A DNA stretch of 64,000 nucleotides from Streptomyces sp. S.PB5 (GCF_030403745.1 NZ_JAQMWP010000024.1:1-64000); one strand, 5' to 3'. Shown: positions 8,994-19,245, counted from the first letter of the stretch. The notes: generated by a model from the sequence alone, not told the origin. Numbers and translations: made by a program.

Positions 8994-10079
8994 TCAACCG
9001 GTCACTGGTTCCGGTCGTGGCAGTGGGATGGCCCGAATGTACTGATAGATCTCTCGCGCCACGTAACGCTTGAGGCACCGGATGATCTCGCGCTTGGTCT
9101 TGCCCTCGGTACTGCGTCGTTCGAGGTAGTGCTGGGTTCGTTCCTCGCGGCGCAGGCGTGTAAGGACGATGCGGTAGAGCGCCGCGTTCGCTTGCCGGTT
9201 GCCGCCGCGGTTGAGGCGGCGGTGCCGGCTCTTGCCAGATGAATGCTCGACGGGGCTCGCACCGCAGAGGGCGGCGAAGGACGCCTCGCTGGTGAGACGG
9301 TCGTGGTTTTCTCCCGCAGCGATGAGGAGAGCTGCCGCACTGTCGGGGCCCACCCCGAAGACCTTGAGCAGATCGGAGTTGAGAGCACGGACAATGAGGG
9401 TGATCTGCTTCATGAGGACGCTGATCTGCTCGGACAGGTGACGGATACGCACCGCCAGGAGCTGCAGGGCCTGGTGCACCACACCGTGCTCGGGGTCGAG
9501 TTGGGCGCAAGTGGCGAACAGCGCCGGGTTGCGCAACGGTTCCAGTTTTTCACGTAGATGAGGATCCGCGCAGACCAGGATCGCTTTGAGCTGGTTGATG
9601 GCCTGCGTGCGGGCGCTGACAGCGGAGTCCTTGACCATTTTGGCCACCCGGAGTTCTTCGACAGCGCCTTCGCTGTACTTGGGGTGGGTGCAGGCCCGGC
9701 CCGTCAATACCGCACGAGCTGCCGCTTCGGCGTCGATGGTGTCGGTCTTGCCACGTCGTCGACGCGTGGCACGGTCTGGCCGGTCGACCTCGATGACCCG
9801 CACGTTCTGGGCTATCAGATACCGGCACAGCGATGCTCCGTAGGACCCCGTGCCTTCCACACCGGCCCGGCCGACCACTCCGAAGGAGGAAGCCCATGCC
9901 AGCAGGTCCCGATACCCGGCCCGGGTTGTCGGGAACGATCGTGTGGCCAGCAGGGCACCCAGCACGGTGAGCACAGCGGCAACGTGGACGTCCTTATGAG
10001 TATCGACTCCCAGGACGAGTTCGCAGGGGCTGCCGTGAACAGCCTCTTTGGGACGATGATCGACCGACGCCGTTGTCAT
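8994..10079 (-). CDS. IS110 family transposase (361 aa)
   Basis: A DEDD-type recombinase. The N-terminal RuvC-like domain begins at LGVDTHKDVHVAAV and contains GKTDTIDAEAAARA. The C-terminal transposase_20 domain has VFGVGPDSAAALLIAAGE, and the region of the proposed catalytic Ser is ASPVEHSSGKS followed by RLNRGGNRQAN. Length is normal for the family and no disruption is seen, so the element may be active. The start at ATG 10079 matches family length. Confidence 0.9.
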   Translation of the reverse strand: MTTASVDHRPKEAVHGSPCELVLGVDTHKDVHVAAVLTVLGALLATRSFPTTRAGYRDLLAWASSFGVVGRAGVEGTGSYGASLCRYLIAQNVRVIEVDRPDRATRRRRGKTDTIDAEAAARAVLTGRACTHPKYSEGAVEELRVAKMVKDSAVSARTQAINQLKAILVCADPHLREKLEPLRNPALFATCAQLDPEHGVVHQALQLLAVRIRHLSEQISVLMKQITLIVRALNSDLLKVFGVGPDSAAALLIAAGENHDRLTSEASFAALCGASPVEHSSGKSRHRRLNRGGNRQANAALYRIVLTRLRREERTQHYLERRSTEGKTKREIIRCLKRYVAREIYQYIRAIPLPRPEPVTG

Positions 10080-10298
10080 GAGTGCCTCCGTCCGGACCGG
10101 TTAGGGAGAACCGGCTCGACGGATACGGGCGGTCAAGACTGTGACGATGCCGAGTACGAAAGCCCCTATGGAGACACGTCCGTTCGCCGGGTCGGCATGC
10201 CCGTTCGCACCACGGTCGGCAGATCAACTCTCTGGACAGCAAGGTCAGTCCCAGACCGAGCCAGACCGTGGTTCGAACGAGACACCGTCATTCTCACA
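10080..10298 (-). ncRNA. Candidate bridge-RNA region of IS110
   Basis: The 219-nt noncoding end upstream of the recombinase. In the IS110 group the bispecific bridge RNA that selects target and donor DNA is encoded here. I did not fold it, so this rests on position and family knowledge alone. Confidence 0.4.
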
Positions 10299-11122
10299 GT
10301 CCCAGACGAGGACGATGGGGGCTTTGAGTTGAATGTGGGCGCGAACGACCAGGTCACGATAGTCGCTCCAGGCAAAGCTGTTGCGTCCGGTGCCCCGGTG
10401 CTTGCGATGCCGGCGCGGCCGGTAGATGAGCCGGGATGCCTCGCCCGGCCGGTAGCAGCACATGGCGGCGATCGACCAGCGACGCCAGGAACGGCCTCGG
10501 ACCCGCACGACGGGCGTGTGCCCCCGCCGGCCCCAGGTGCGGGCCTGCGGGGGTGTCATCGAGAACCCGGCCTCGTCCTCAAAGACGACGAAGGCCCCCA
10601 GCGCCGCGGCAGTCATTCCACCTGCGGCCACACGTCCTTCTTCCACAGCTCGACCGCGTGCTCGTCGCGTTCCAGCGCACGGCGGGCGGGAGACTGCCAG
10701 GACCAGCCGTGTCGGTGCAGCAGCCGCCACACCGCCGCCATCGAGCAGCCGATCTCGAGCCGGACGGCGATCACCGCTCTGATCCGCGCCACGGTCCACC
10801 GCTGGTCCTCCCAGCCGTGTTCGGCGGGCCCCAGGGCCAACTCCCTCTCCGACTCGGTGAACTGACCGTCAGACAGCCTGGGCAGCTTCGCAGGTCCCGT
10901 GGAGGCGAGAGCGTCCATCCCGCCCTCCCGCCAGGCACGCCGCCAGCGTTCCACCGACCGCTCGCTCACCCGCAGATCCCTCGCGATCACCGCGGTCCTC
11001 TCGTCACGCGTGAACCGCTCGCCGGCCTCGTACCGGATGCGCTCGCGAAACTCTCGCCGCTCGGCGGTCAACCCGCCGCCTTGCGCGTACCGCATACAAC
11101 CGGCCTACCGCAGGGATCAGTC

Positions 11123-11150
11123 CCCGACAACAACCCGAAAAGATCAGTAA
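11123..11150 (-). repeat. IS630 right inverted repeat
   Basis: The exact reverse complement of 8680-8707, ending GATCAGTAA at the element border. Confidence 0.9.
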
Positions 11151-11167
11151 CGGAGTCCTATCCCGGC

Positions 11168-12753
11168 ATGGCAAGCAAGACGGTCGAGGCTGTGCTGTTT
11201 CCCGGGATCGATGTGCGAGTGGAGCGCGTCAGCGACTCCTCCGACGTCCTGGTGGTGGAGGCGGTGTCCACCGCTCGCCCGGGCCAGTGCCCGGACTGCC
11301 GGAAACAGGCGAGGCGCACGCACAGCGCGTATCAACGCACCCTGAATGAAAGGCCGTTGGGCACTCACCGGGTCCTAGCCCTGCTGCGGGTTCGCCGGTA
11401 CTTCTGTGATCGGAAGAGCTGTTCCCGCAAGACGTTCGTCGAGCAGGTGCCGGGTCTGTCCGAGCGGCACCGTCGTTCCAGCACCGGGCTGACAGGATGA
11501 CTCCGGTCGATTGCGATCGCGCTTGGCGGATGTCCGGCCGCGCGGTTGTGCCGCCGCCTGCAGCTGGTCGCGGGCCGTACCCGGCTGCTCAGGCTGCTGA
11601 CGGTGCCGGATGGTGCGCTGCGGATGCTGGGGGTGGACGAGTTCGCCTTCCGCAAGGGCTGCACCTACGGCACCGTGCTGGTCGACGTCGAGGCCGGCCG
11701 GGTCGTGGACGTGCTGCCCGACCGCACCTCCGCGACCCTCGCGGCCGGGCTCACCGAGCATCCCGGAGCCGAGATCATCTGCCGCGACCGGGCCAGCGCC
11801 TACACCAAGGCGGTCAAGGAAGCCGCTCCCCATGCCCTGAAGTGGCTGATCGCTGGCACCTGTTGCAGCACCTGTCCGATGCGGTGGAGAAGACGTGTCA
11901 TCGGCACCGAGACTGCCTGCGCAAACGTGCCGAGGAGGAGACAGTGACCAAAGTGCCGGAGCCGCCCCCGATGCTGTTACCGCCCCCGGAACTGCCCCGC
12001 ACTCAGATCATCGAACGCACCCGGCACCGCTCCGAGGACATCCACCGCCTGTTGGAGAAACGCTGGACGATCAGCGCCGTCGCCCGCCGTCTGAACCTCG
12101 ACCGCAAGACCGTGCGCCGCTTCCGCGACACCGACCTCGACGAGCTGCTGGCCTCCGCCCGCGACCGCCGCCCGGTCGGCGTCCTGGAGCCGGTCAAGGC
12201 ATACCTCAACGCCCGCTTCACCGAAGCCCAAGGCCAGGCCAGCGGCACCCGGCTCTTCCTGGGGATCCAGGCTGCCGGCTACCGCGACAGCCGCCAGGTC
12301 GCCCGCAAACACCTTGCCGCCCTCCGCGCGGGCACCGCCGAACCGGTCCGGGCCGACATCCCGAGCCCTCGCAAGATCACCTCGTGGATCATGCGGCCCC
12401 GAGAGACGCCCACCGAAAGCCAGGACGAGCGACTCCTCCAAGTCCGGCTCGCCTGCCCGGGCACCACCCGGGCCTGCGACGTCGCTCAGGCGTTCGCCGA
12501 CCTGGTCCGTCACTAGCACGGATACCTGCTGCCGGGGTGGATCCGACAGGCCGAGCAGGACGCACCGAAGCCCATGAAGGGCTTCGCCGGCTTCCTCCGC
12601 CAGGACCTCGACGCAGTGACCGCCGGCCTGACGCTGCCCTGGAGCTCTGGAGCCGTCGAAGGAAACGTGAACCGGGTGAAGACACTCAAGCGGGCGATGT
12701 ATGCCCGAGCTACGTTCGAACTCCTCCGGACCCGCATCCTCACCCAGCCATGA
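11168..12753 (+). pseudogene. ISL3 family transposase, inactivated
   Basis: ISL3 transposase with the N-terminal zinc-binding CPDC...CDRKSCSRKTFVEQ region, the DDE core (LGVDEFAFRKGCTYGTVLVD), the VADRWHLLQHLSDAVEK motif, an HTH insert, and the C-terminal WSSGAVEGNVNRVKTLKR. It is dead three ways. A TGA at 11498-11500 replaces the expected Trp, there is a frameshift near 11840, and a TAG lies at 12514-12516. Homologous reading continues in frame after each stop until TGA at 12751-12753. Confidence 0.85.
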
Positions 12754-12773
12754 GGCTGCGACTCACGATCCCC

Positions 12774-13109
12774 TCATACGACGAGCCCGGTGGCAAAGGC
12801 CGCTATCAGGGTGTCCGCCCTCAGCAGCAGCTCAGGGTCGGTAGTTCCCACCACGCGGACAGAAACCTCATGGCCACCCACGGCCTTGGCAAGGTGCACA
12901 TCGAGGTGATGGCTCGATCCGACGAGTGGATAGCTGTACCAGCGATCCGGGTGCTCATCATCGGTGGCCTCAAGGCCGAGTTCGACCACCTGCCAGTCGG
13001 TGCCATCGAAGTCATAGCTGACATAACGCGCCAAGAGAGCCATGAAGGGCTGGACGTTCTCGTCCCAGATCCAGCCCTCTACCGTGCGTTCGTGGTAACT
13101 CTCTGCCAT
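12774..13109 (-). CDS. Small hypothetical protein (111 aa)
   Basis: An acidic protein starting MAESYHERTVEGWIWDENVQ, rich in Trp, Tyr and Asp, without membrane segments. The ATG at 13109 fits better than the longer upstream frame, whose extra residues look noncoding. I recognise no family. It lies right at the edge of the ISL3 remnant. Confidence 0.55.
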   Translation of the reverse strand: MAESYHERTVEGWIWDENVQPFMALLARYVSYDFDGTDWQVVELGLEATDDEHPDRWYSYPLVGSSHHLDVHLAKAVGGHEVSVRVVGTTDPELLLRADTLIAAFATGLVV

Positions 13110-13341
13110 CTGGCCAGGGTGCCAAATACGGCACGTTCGCTCCCTGCCATATGTCCGTTCACGGAACTGCGGACAGAGCTCTGATTTTCCCCAGGCCCGC
13201 TCGCGTTTCCCACTTGTTTCGTACTCCACTGAGGCCGGGGATGTCGGCTCACCGAGTGTGCGGGAATCCCCGAACGTGATGGGACTTTTTGTGCTGGTTC
13301 TATCCGCTGCCCGCGAATACCAAGTCTCACCGTGGCTGTGG

Positions 13342-14928
13342 TTACTGGCGGTTGATCGCCCGTGAGATGCCGGCGGCGACGGTTGTGGCGAGGATCCACC
13401 CGGCAGCGATCAGCGTGTAGGCCAGCCATTGCGCGGTGCCTCGTGGCGCGAAGGCGGAGTCCTGTCCGAAGGCGCTGATCGGAAGGAGCAGGTCCAATGT
13501 GTAGACAAGGGCGTTGAATGGCGGCGCCTTTTCCGCTTCGAGGGCCGCCGGGGGGTAGGCGTGGAAGAAGAGGGCGCCGCAGGCGAGCAGAGCCGTGAGC
13601 CAAAGTCCGGCGCGGAGTGGCCGGTAGCCGTAGCCGACGGTTGCGTCTTGGAGGTAGCCCCAGACCCGGGTATGCAGGGGAAGGATGGTGCGGCGGTGGC
13701 GTTGCTTGGCGAGAAGGACCGTGCGTGCTTCGTCCTCGTGTCCGAGTCTTCGGTAGGCGGCCGCTAGTTGTTCGTACGGCTGAGGTAGGTATGCGTGGGT
13801 GCCGCGCCGGAGCCAGCCGAGCCGTTTGGCGACGGTCAGGGGGGAAGCGAGGGAGTCGTAGGCGGTCTCGGCCAGTCGGAGGTCGGCCGGCCAGGTGTCG
13901 GGGTCGTCATACAGGGTGCCCAGCTGGGCGTTACTCGCGTCGACGATGCCGTCGATCGGTCGCCGGGTGCGCAGGTCGGTTTCCCGGGCCTGGACCAGCC
14001 GCAGAGACAGGGCGGTGCCGCCGGGGTTTGTCAGCGTGGCGTCGCACAAGCTGAGCTGTGTACCGATGTTGCTGCCGTCGAGTCTGATGCCGCCGTCGAC
14101 GCGGAGGTCTTGGCCGAGGTCGAAGTTGCGGACGACTGTGACGTCATTGGCCTCCAGTGCAACGTCGCCAGCGTTGTGGAGCCGGGCCCCACAGAATCCG
14201 ATCGCCGCCATGACTGTGGCACCGGAGATGATGATTCGACCATCGGCATTGAAGCCCGGATGGAAGGTGAAGTCCTCGGTGATCTGCACGTGGTAGGCGT
14301 CCAGGGCGTGGCCGTCGGGGTTGCGCAGGGATGCACCCTCCAAGTCGAACTCGCCAGCGATGGAGGCACCGGAGCAGCGGAATGCTCCCTGGACCGCCAG
14401 GTTGGTGCAGAGCACGTCGCCGCCCGCGATGAGCCTGACAGCAGATATCGCCTCCGTCCCGGGCGCGGTGATCACCGTGTCGCGGAGGTCCAGGTCGCTG
14501 TGGATCTGGGAGCGGGTCAGTACGAGGGGCCCGGTCAGGTGGCAGTGGGACAGGACCAGTCGGCCGTCGATCTGCACGGTGTCGGCGGCGAGACCCGGGA
14601 GGGAGCATCCGGTGAGGGCCAGCTCGCGGATCCTGGCGCCCCGCAGGCAGGGCACCTCGTCGAAGTGGCACTCGTCCAGGAGGATCGGCGCGGCAATCTC
14701 GGCGAATTGCAGATCCAGCCTGCCCATGATGCGGGCACCGGTCAGGCGCAGGGCCGGGCGGCCGCCCGGGGCGGGATCGGTGCCAGCACCCAGCAGGAGT
14801 GCCGCAATGACCTCGGCCCGCACTGCGGGCTCCGCTTCTGGCGGGACGCCGCGGATATCGACACTGCTGCCCTGGGCGAATGAGTTCCACAACTGACGTT
14901 CATCCGCATTGAGTTCGTCGAGGCGCAT
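13342..14928 (-). CDS. Membrane protein with pentapeptide-like beta-solenoid (528 aa)
   Basis: Residues about 60-370 are repeats of roughly 20 residues with alternating hydrophobic positions (for example GRLDLQFAEIAAPILLDECH, later GRLVLSHCHLTGPLVL). They suggest a right-handed beta-helix of the pentapeptide/bactofilin-like kind. After a basic linker (LAKQRHRRTILPLHTRVWGY) the C-terminus has two or three membrane helices, around 445-465 and 480-525. Related Streptomyces proteins are often labelled membrane-associated oxidoreductase, but no redox motif is visible, so I do not adopt that label. The ATG at 14928 starts the conserved MRLDELNADE. The STAND ATPase gene lies upstream on the same strand. 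Confidence 0.75.
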   Translation of the reverse strand: MRLDELNADERQLWNSFAQGSSVDIRGVPPEAEPAVRAEVIAALLLGAGTDPAPGGRPALRLTGARIMGRLDLQFAEIAAPILLDECHFDEVPCLRGARIRELALTGCSLPGLAADTVQIDGRLVLSHCHLTGPLVLTRSQIHSDLDLRDTVITAPGTEAISAVRLIAGGDVLCTNLAVQGAFRCSGASIAGEFDLEGASLRNPDGHALDAYHVQITEDFTFHPGFNADGRIIISGATVMAAIGFCGARLHNAGDVALEANDVTVVRNFDLGQDLRVDGGIRLDGSNIGTQLSLCDATLTNPGGTALSLRLVQARETDLRTRRPIDGIVDASNAQLGTLYDDPDTWPADLRLAETAYDSLASPLTVAKRLGWLRRGTHAYLPQPYEQLAAAYRRLGHEDEARTVLLAKQRHRRTILPLHTRVWGYLQDATVGYGYRPLRAGLWLTALLACGALFFHAYPPAALEAEKAPPFNALVYTLDLLLPISAFGQDSAFAPRGTAQWLAYTLIAAGWILATTVAAGISRAINRQ

Positions 14929-15239
14929 GATCGATGATCTTCCCGGTTCGGGCCCGCCCCGGACAACACCCGATGAGGACCGTTCTGAGCAACGAGCGCC
15001 GTCACTCCGGATTTCGGGCAGGCCCCTCCACTGGGGCGACTCATCGTAGGCCGCCGCGGCACGGATGGGGAAGCAGGTCTGTCCCATACCCGAGCAGGGG
15101 GTGATCCAGGCACCGGGTGACGCCCGCACGCAACGCAGGGGACAGGAACGGCACGGCATCGACATCGATGCGATAGCGGGCGGCCCCCGGCGTCACCACC
15201 GACTACGGAATAGACCCGTTAAGTTGACACTCCCCCTTT
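14929..15239. other. Intergenic stretch, nothing recognised
   Basis: The stretch between the STAND ATPase stop and the solenoid membrane-protein start. It should hold the promoter of the latter. No conserved element, hairpin or gene was recognised. Confidence 0.4.
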
Positions 15240-17747
15240 TTACAGGTGGGTGGCGGTTGTGGGCCGTCGAAGCGACCAGGTGGGTGGGGTGGCTTGTGCG
15301 GTGGCAAGGTTGGTGCGGGCACTTGCGGTGTAGGGGTGGTGGGGGCCCAGGACACGTTCGTAGTCGGCGAGAACGACGCGGAGACAGGTGATCGCGCGGG
15401 ATCGTCTGCGGGCGGCCAGGAGTGCCAAGCCGAGGTTGCGGCGGGCGTTGAGAGTCTCGAAGTGATCGGGGCCCAGAACACGTTGCCGGTCATAAACGCA
15501 GGCGGTGAACAGCGCAAGAGCGGTGGCGTGATGGCCAGCTGCGGTGTGGGCGCGGGCAAGAAAAATGCGAAGACACAAGGTCTCAGGATGGTCGCTTCCC
15601 AGCTCGGGTTCGGCGCACCGAAGCAGGCGGTTGAGCTCGGCGATGCCCTCATCAGTGTGGCCGGCACTGACTAGTGCACGGGCGCGGTGGCGGCCCCACC
15701 ACAGCTCGAGTTCTTGACCGGTGTCTGCCAGATGGGCGAAGACTTGTTCATACAGGGCGAGTGATTCGCCATAGCGCCCTATCCGCTCATACATGCGGGC
15801 CAGTTCGCCGCGAGCGTTGTTGGTCGAGGGGTGGTCGGGGCCCATAGCGCGTTCGTTGTCGGCGAGGTTCTTCTGGAACAGCGCCAGGGCAGTTTCCTTT
15901 TCGCCTTTGGAGCGCAAGGTACTGGCCAGGTTGACCTGGGCGTACATCGTCGTCTGGTGATCAGGGCCGTTGATCCGCAGGCTGTCCGCCAGGTTGCGCC
16001 GGTGCAAGGCCTCCGCCTCGTCTAGCCGCCCGGCCGCCTCCAACACGTAGCCAAGAGAGTTGACCGCGTTGAGAGTGCGGGGGTCGTCCGGGCCGAAACG
16101 TTCCCGGTGGGCGGCCGCATATCGTTCACGCAGCGGTATGGCGAGGTCGTAGCGGTCCGCCACCTGATACGCGTAGGCAAGCGCGGCCATCGCCCCGAGA
16201 ACCTTGTCGTCCTGTGGTAATGCAAGGCGCGTGTGCTCGGCCAGCACCTCCCTGCCCAGGTTGCAGGCCCGCAGTACCTCGGCCCTCTCGACGAGCAAGC
16301 CGACGGCGGCCCGGTGGAGGTCCATCAGAGTGCGCCGGGTCTCGTCACCGAGTGATTCGGTCGCTGCCCACAGGGCGAGGATGTGATCCGTGAGCCCCCG
16401 GTCCGCCGCCTCTCGTCTCGACCGGTCGTCCGCGTGACCCAGCAGCCTGTGCAAGGCCTCGGCCGCCTCCACAACACGTTCGGACAAGCGGCCTTCCAGC
16501 AGCAGCCGATCCCGGATGATCCGCTGAACCAGCCGGTGCATCAGGATCACATCGCCGTCCAGACTCAGGCTCACCACCGACGCCTCGGACAACATCCCCA
16601 CCACACCATCGACTTCGGCCGCTTCCCGGTCCGTCAGGGCGGTCTTGAGGTCCTCCCGGTACACGCCGGAGGGCGATAGCAGCGCGATGAGCTCAACTAC
16701 GCGGCCCACAGTGAAGGCGTGATCACCAGTCTCCACCTGCCGGATGGCCATGAGCAGAGCTTCCGCCGCCCCGTGAGGATAAGGCTGGCCCGGTACGCGC
16801 CGCATCACCTGCCCGACCTGATGGCGGCGAAACCGCTCCCGGTACTCGACGAACGTCAGCCTCTGAGCACGGATCACCGCGGCTGCTTGGGCCAACGCCA
16901 ACGGAAGGCACCCCAGTTCCTCAGCAAGCCCTTCCGCGCCGCGGGCGGCGTTATTGTCCTCTGCCACCCCTGTCGTCTCCCGTAGGAAGCAGGCGGCCTC
17001 TTTTCGACTGAACACCTCGATATCCACACAGGTGCCGAGGTGGGCAACAGAACGCACCGTACTGGTGATCAATGTGTGGGTTAGGCCGAACCGGGGCAGC
17101 CACCTCGCCACCTCGTCCGGATCCACGACGTTGTCCAGCACCAGCAGCGCAGGCTCTCGCAGTTGCTCCAGCCACCGGCGCGCCGCCGCGGCGGCAAGCT
17201 CCGCGTCCTGGATGCCGCCCTTGACGCCCGCGGCGTCCGCAAGCTCATCCAGCCCCGCCACGACCTGCCCCGGTTCCTCCGCCACGATCCAGGCGACGAC
17301 ACGCCACCCGGCGTCGATCCGAGAGCGGGCGCAGGCCCCGGCCAGCTGTGTCTTGCCCACCCCCCGGCCGCCGGTGAGGGCACACACGACCGCCACGCGG
17401 TGCTGTTCCATGGCCTGATCGACGGCTTCGAGGAGTTCGGCACGCTCCTGGAAGCCGGGCGGCTCGCGGGGAAGGGGGCCGACAACAATGGTGCCCTCAG
17501 ACCCGGGGACCGGCGCTGGCTCTGGCCGCGTTGACCGGGGCTCACGGGCCGCGTACCACCCTCCTGCACTGAGCACCGCGGCACTGGCCGAAGACGCGAA
17601 GGCGAGCACCGCGTCCTGTTCGGCTCCCGCGAACGTCAGCGCGGCCCAAGGCAGCACAAAGGCGCCCGCTGCGGACACAACCACCACGGTCCACCGAACT
17701 CCATACCCCACAGCAGCCCCCCGGTCGGCCTGGTTCGCCGGAATCAA
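15240..17747 (-). CDS. Membrane-anchored NB-ARC/TPR STAND ATPase (835 aa)
   Basis: A signal-transducing NTPase. Two hydrophobic segments (about 19-41 and 46-64) anchor the N-terminus. An NB-ARC domain follows with Walker A GGRGVGKT (126-133), Walker B-like LLVLDN and a GCLPLALAQAAA (GLPL-type) motif. The C-terminal half (about 520-825) holds kinesin-light-chain-like TPRs with recurring GPDHPxT. This architecture is common in Streptomyces and in some immune-type ATPases. No effector domain is seen apart from the membrane segments. The start reads TTG with weak ribosome-site support, so it could lie a little downstream. An in-frame TTA codon (16218-16220, about codon 510) suggests bldA dependence. 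Confidence 0.8.
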   Translation of the reverse strand: MIPANQADRGAAVGYGVRWTVVVVSAAGAFVLPWAALTFAGAEQDAVLAFASSASAAVLSAGGWYAAREPRSTRPEPAPVPGSEGTIVVGPLPREPPGFQERAELLEAVDQAMEQHRVAVVCALTGGRGVGKTQLAGACARSRIDAGWRVVAWIVAEEPGQVVAGLDELADAAGVKGGIQDAELAAAAARRWLEQLREPALLVLDNVVDPDEVARWLPRFGLTHTLITSTVRSVAHLGTCVDIEVFSRKEAACFLRETTGVAEDNNAARGAEGLAEELGCLPLALAQAAAVIRAQRLTFVEYRERFRRHQVGQVMRRVPGQPYPHGAAEALLMAIRQVETGDHAFTVGRVVELIALLSPSGVYREDLKTALTDREAAEVDGVVGMLSEASVVSLSLDGDVILMHRLVQRIIRDRLLLEGRLSERVVEAAEALHRLLGHADDRSRREAADRGLTDHILALWAATESLGDETRRTLMDLHRAAVGLLVERAEVLRACNLGREVLAEHTRLALPQDDKVLGAMAALAYAYQVADRYDLAIPLRERYAAAHRERFGPDDPRTLNAVNSLGYVLEAAGRLDEAEALHRRNLADSLRINGPDHQTTMYAQVNLASTLRSKGEKETALALFQKNLADNERAMGPDHPSTNNARGELARMYERIGRYGESLALYEQVFAHLADTGQELELWWGRHRARALVSAGHTDEGIAELNRLLRCAEPELGSDHPETLCLRIFLARAHTAAGHHATALALFTACVYDRQRVLGPDHFETLNARRNLGLALLAARRRSRAITCLRVVLADYERVLGPHHPYTASARTNLATAQATPPTWSLRRPTTATHL

Positions 17748-17802
17748 CCAGCATGCCTATGGTGCCCAACTGCTGGGTTCCTCACCTTGTCGTTTGACTC
17801 CG

Positions 17803-18051
17803 TCAGGGACTGACGTAGTCGCCCCACCAGAAGGTTGCGACGTAGGCCCGTCCAAGTGCCGCTTTGCCTCGCCCGCCCCTGCCATGGATGACGATCAACG
17901 CCAGAACGAACCAGACGGTGAGGCATCCCGCGACGATCAAGGTCCAGCGAGGGCCTGCGGCAATGGTGATGACGATCAAGGCAATGATCGTCAGGGTCAG
18001 TCCGATGTGGCCGTCACTGATGTCCGTGCCGGGCTTGTTGCCGCCTGTCAT
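17803..18051 (-). CDS. Small two-TM membrane protein (82 aa)
   Basis: The protein has two close transmembrane helices (about 17-33 and 36-54) after a short polar N-terminus (MTGGNKPGTDISDGHIG), then a basic GRGGRGK loop and a short tail. It lies just upstream of the STAND ATPase on the same strand, about 55 bp away, so the two may be co-transcribed. No family is recognised. Confidence 0.6.
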   Translation of the reverse strand: MTGGNKPGTDISDGHIGLTLTIIALIVITIAAGPRWTLIVAGCLTVWFVLALIVIHGRGGRGKAALGRAYVATFWWGDYVSP

Positions 18052-18094
18052 GAGTACCCCCGCTGAAGATCACGCCGTCCTGCGTCAGAGCAGC

Positions 18095-19245
18095 CTACGG
18101 GGCTCTGTCGGCACTGTCAGTGCTGCTTGAACGACGGGGCTTGGTGCCCTTCTTATGGTGAGCGGGGCGGCTGTATGCCTCGCCGGTCGCCAGGACGCGG
18201 CCCACGTCATGGCGGATGGCCGGGCGGATGTTCTTCGAGCCCGGTGGCCGCCCTGGCCCGGGTCGGGACGGTTTGGGTGCACCGGCCGGAGAGCCGGTCT
18301 TCGTGCGCAGGTTCCTGAACCCGCGCCGGACGTGGGCGGGGGTGAGTCTGTTCGGCTCGGCCGGCTTCTCCGAGGGCCTGCGGAGGTCGGTGGCCAGCGG
18401 TCGGGTGAGCCGGAGTTGGGTGTAGGCGGCGATCACGAGCCAGATCCACCGGTCGGCCGCTTCCGAACTGCGAAGCCGGGGCTTGGTCCAGCCGAGTGTC
18501 TGCTTGCGTAGGCGGAAGGTGTGCTCCAGGTCGAAACACCGGAGGAAGGACTGTCGGCAGCGGTCGACGTCCGACGTGCTGGCTGCGGTGCCCGACCACC
18601 ACAGCCAGAGCGGCTTGTTCACCCCGCCAGACGGCAGCTTCTCCACGGTGAGGCGGATGACAGTGCCCTCGATGAGGGACAGTGGTCCGTCGTGCTCGAT
18701 CCAGGCCGCCCGCCGGGTGAGCCTGGGGTGCAGCCGGTCCCATGCCCGCGCAGTCGCCTTGCCATAGCAGCGGGTATCGGTGACCGTCACGGCCTGCTCG
18801 ACGCCCCAGGTGGAGGGATCGACGAAGACGAATTCGCCACCGTGCTCGGGAGGCCGGCCGCCCAGGGGGGTGGGCCAGCGCGAACTCGTTGCGGGAGGGG
18901 GCCGGCCGCCGCATCACCCGGTCTGAGCGGAGCCGACCGAGGATCTCGACGGGCAGGCCGGCCAGCAGATGGGCGATGCGGGGCGCGTCGTATCCGGCGT
19001 CCAGCACGACCAGGACGTGCGGGTCGCCCGGCTTCCACTGGCCGGCCTCGACGAGCTGCTCGACGACCTCGCGAAGCTGGACGCTGGTCACCGCAGCGAC
19101 ATCGGCGCCGGGCTGGGCTCCAGACGGACCGCGTCCAGCACCGCTGTCCACGACGTACGGCCTGTCTCCAGCGCGGCCACGATCGAATACGGCCGGCCGG
19201 GCACCATCTGGTGTTTGCCCTCGCCCCGGCCGAATGTGTAGCAGG
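18095..19245 (-). pseudogene. Putative DDE transposase, decayed
   Basis: Family-like segments appear in order in three frames. They are FGRGEGKHQMVPGRPYSIVA with ALETGRTSWTAVLDAVRL, then QLREVVEQLVEAGQWKPGDP with VLVVLDAGYD, and finally WDRLHPRLTRRAAW through FDLEHTFRLRKQTLGWTKPR to RPGPGRPPGSKN. At least two frameshifts (near 19110 and 18800) and loss of the N-terminus make it a pseudogene. It belongs to a transposase group widespread in Streptomyces. Confidence 0.8.

Larger units (their letters stand above)
8977..10298 (-). mobile_element. IS110 family element inserted in IS630
   Basis: The ends were inferred from where the IS630 protein sequence breaks (VLVWD) and resumes (NLNTH). The length is about 1.32 kb, and there are no terminal inverted repeats, as usual for IS110. 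The transposase nearly fills the element. Noncoding sequence is about 219 nt at its 5' end and under 20 nt at its 3' end, which fits the IS110 rather than the IS1111 subgroup. Confidence 0.8.
8680..11095 (-). pseudogene. IS630 family transposase, split and frameshifted
   Basis: The N-terminal helix-turn-helix part reads from 11095 to 10613. The DDE part continues in the -1 frame (FVVFEDEAGFSM, then a catalytic D in IVLVWD) to about 10299. There an IS110 element separates it from the C-terminal part at 8976-8680 (NLNTHRAAG, then YAPDLNPVEGIWSLL). The -1 shift near 10620 may be programmed, since some IS630 members use frameshifting. The IS110 insertion, which falls directly after the second catalytic Asp, certainly inactivates the gene. 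Confidence 0.85.
8680..11150 (-). mobile_element. IS630 family element interrupted by an IS110 element
   Basis: Bounded by perfect 28-bp inverted repeats at 8680-8707 and 11123-11150. Each starts with TTACTGATC read inward, so a TA flanks the inner element on both sides, as expected for IS630 targets. Removing the IS110 insertion (about 8977-10298) leaves an element of about 1.15 kb with one broken transposase gene. Confidence 0.85.
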
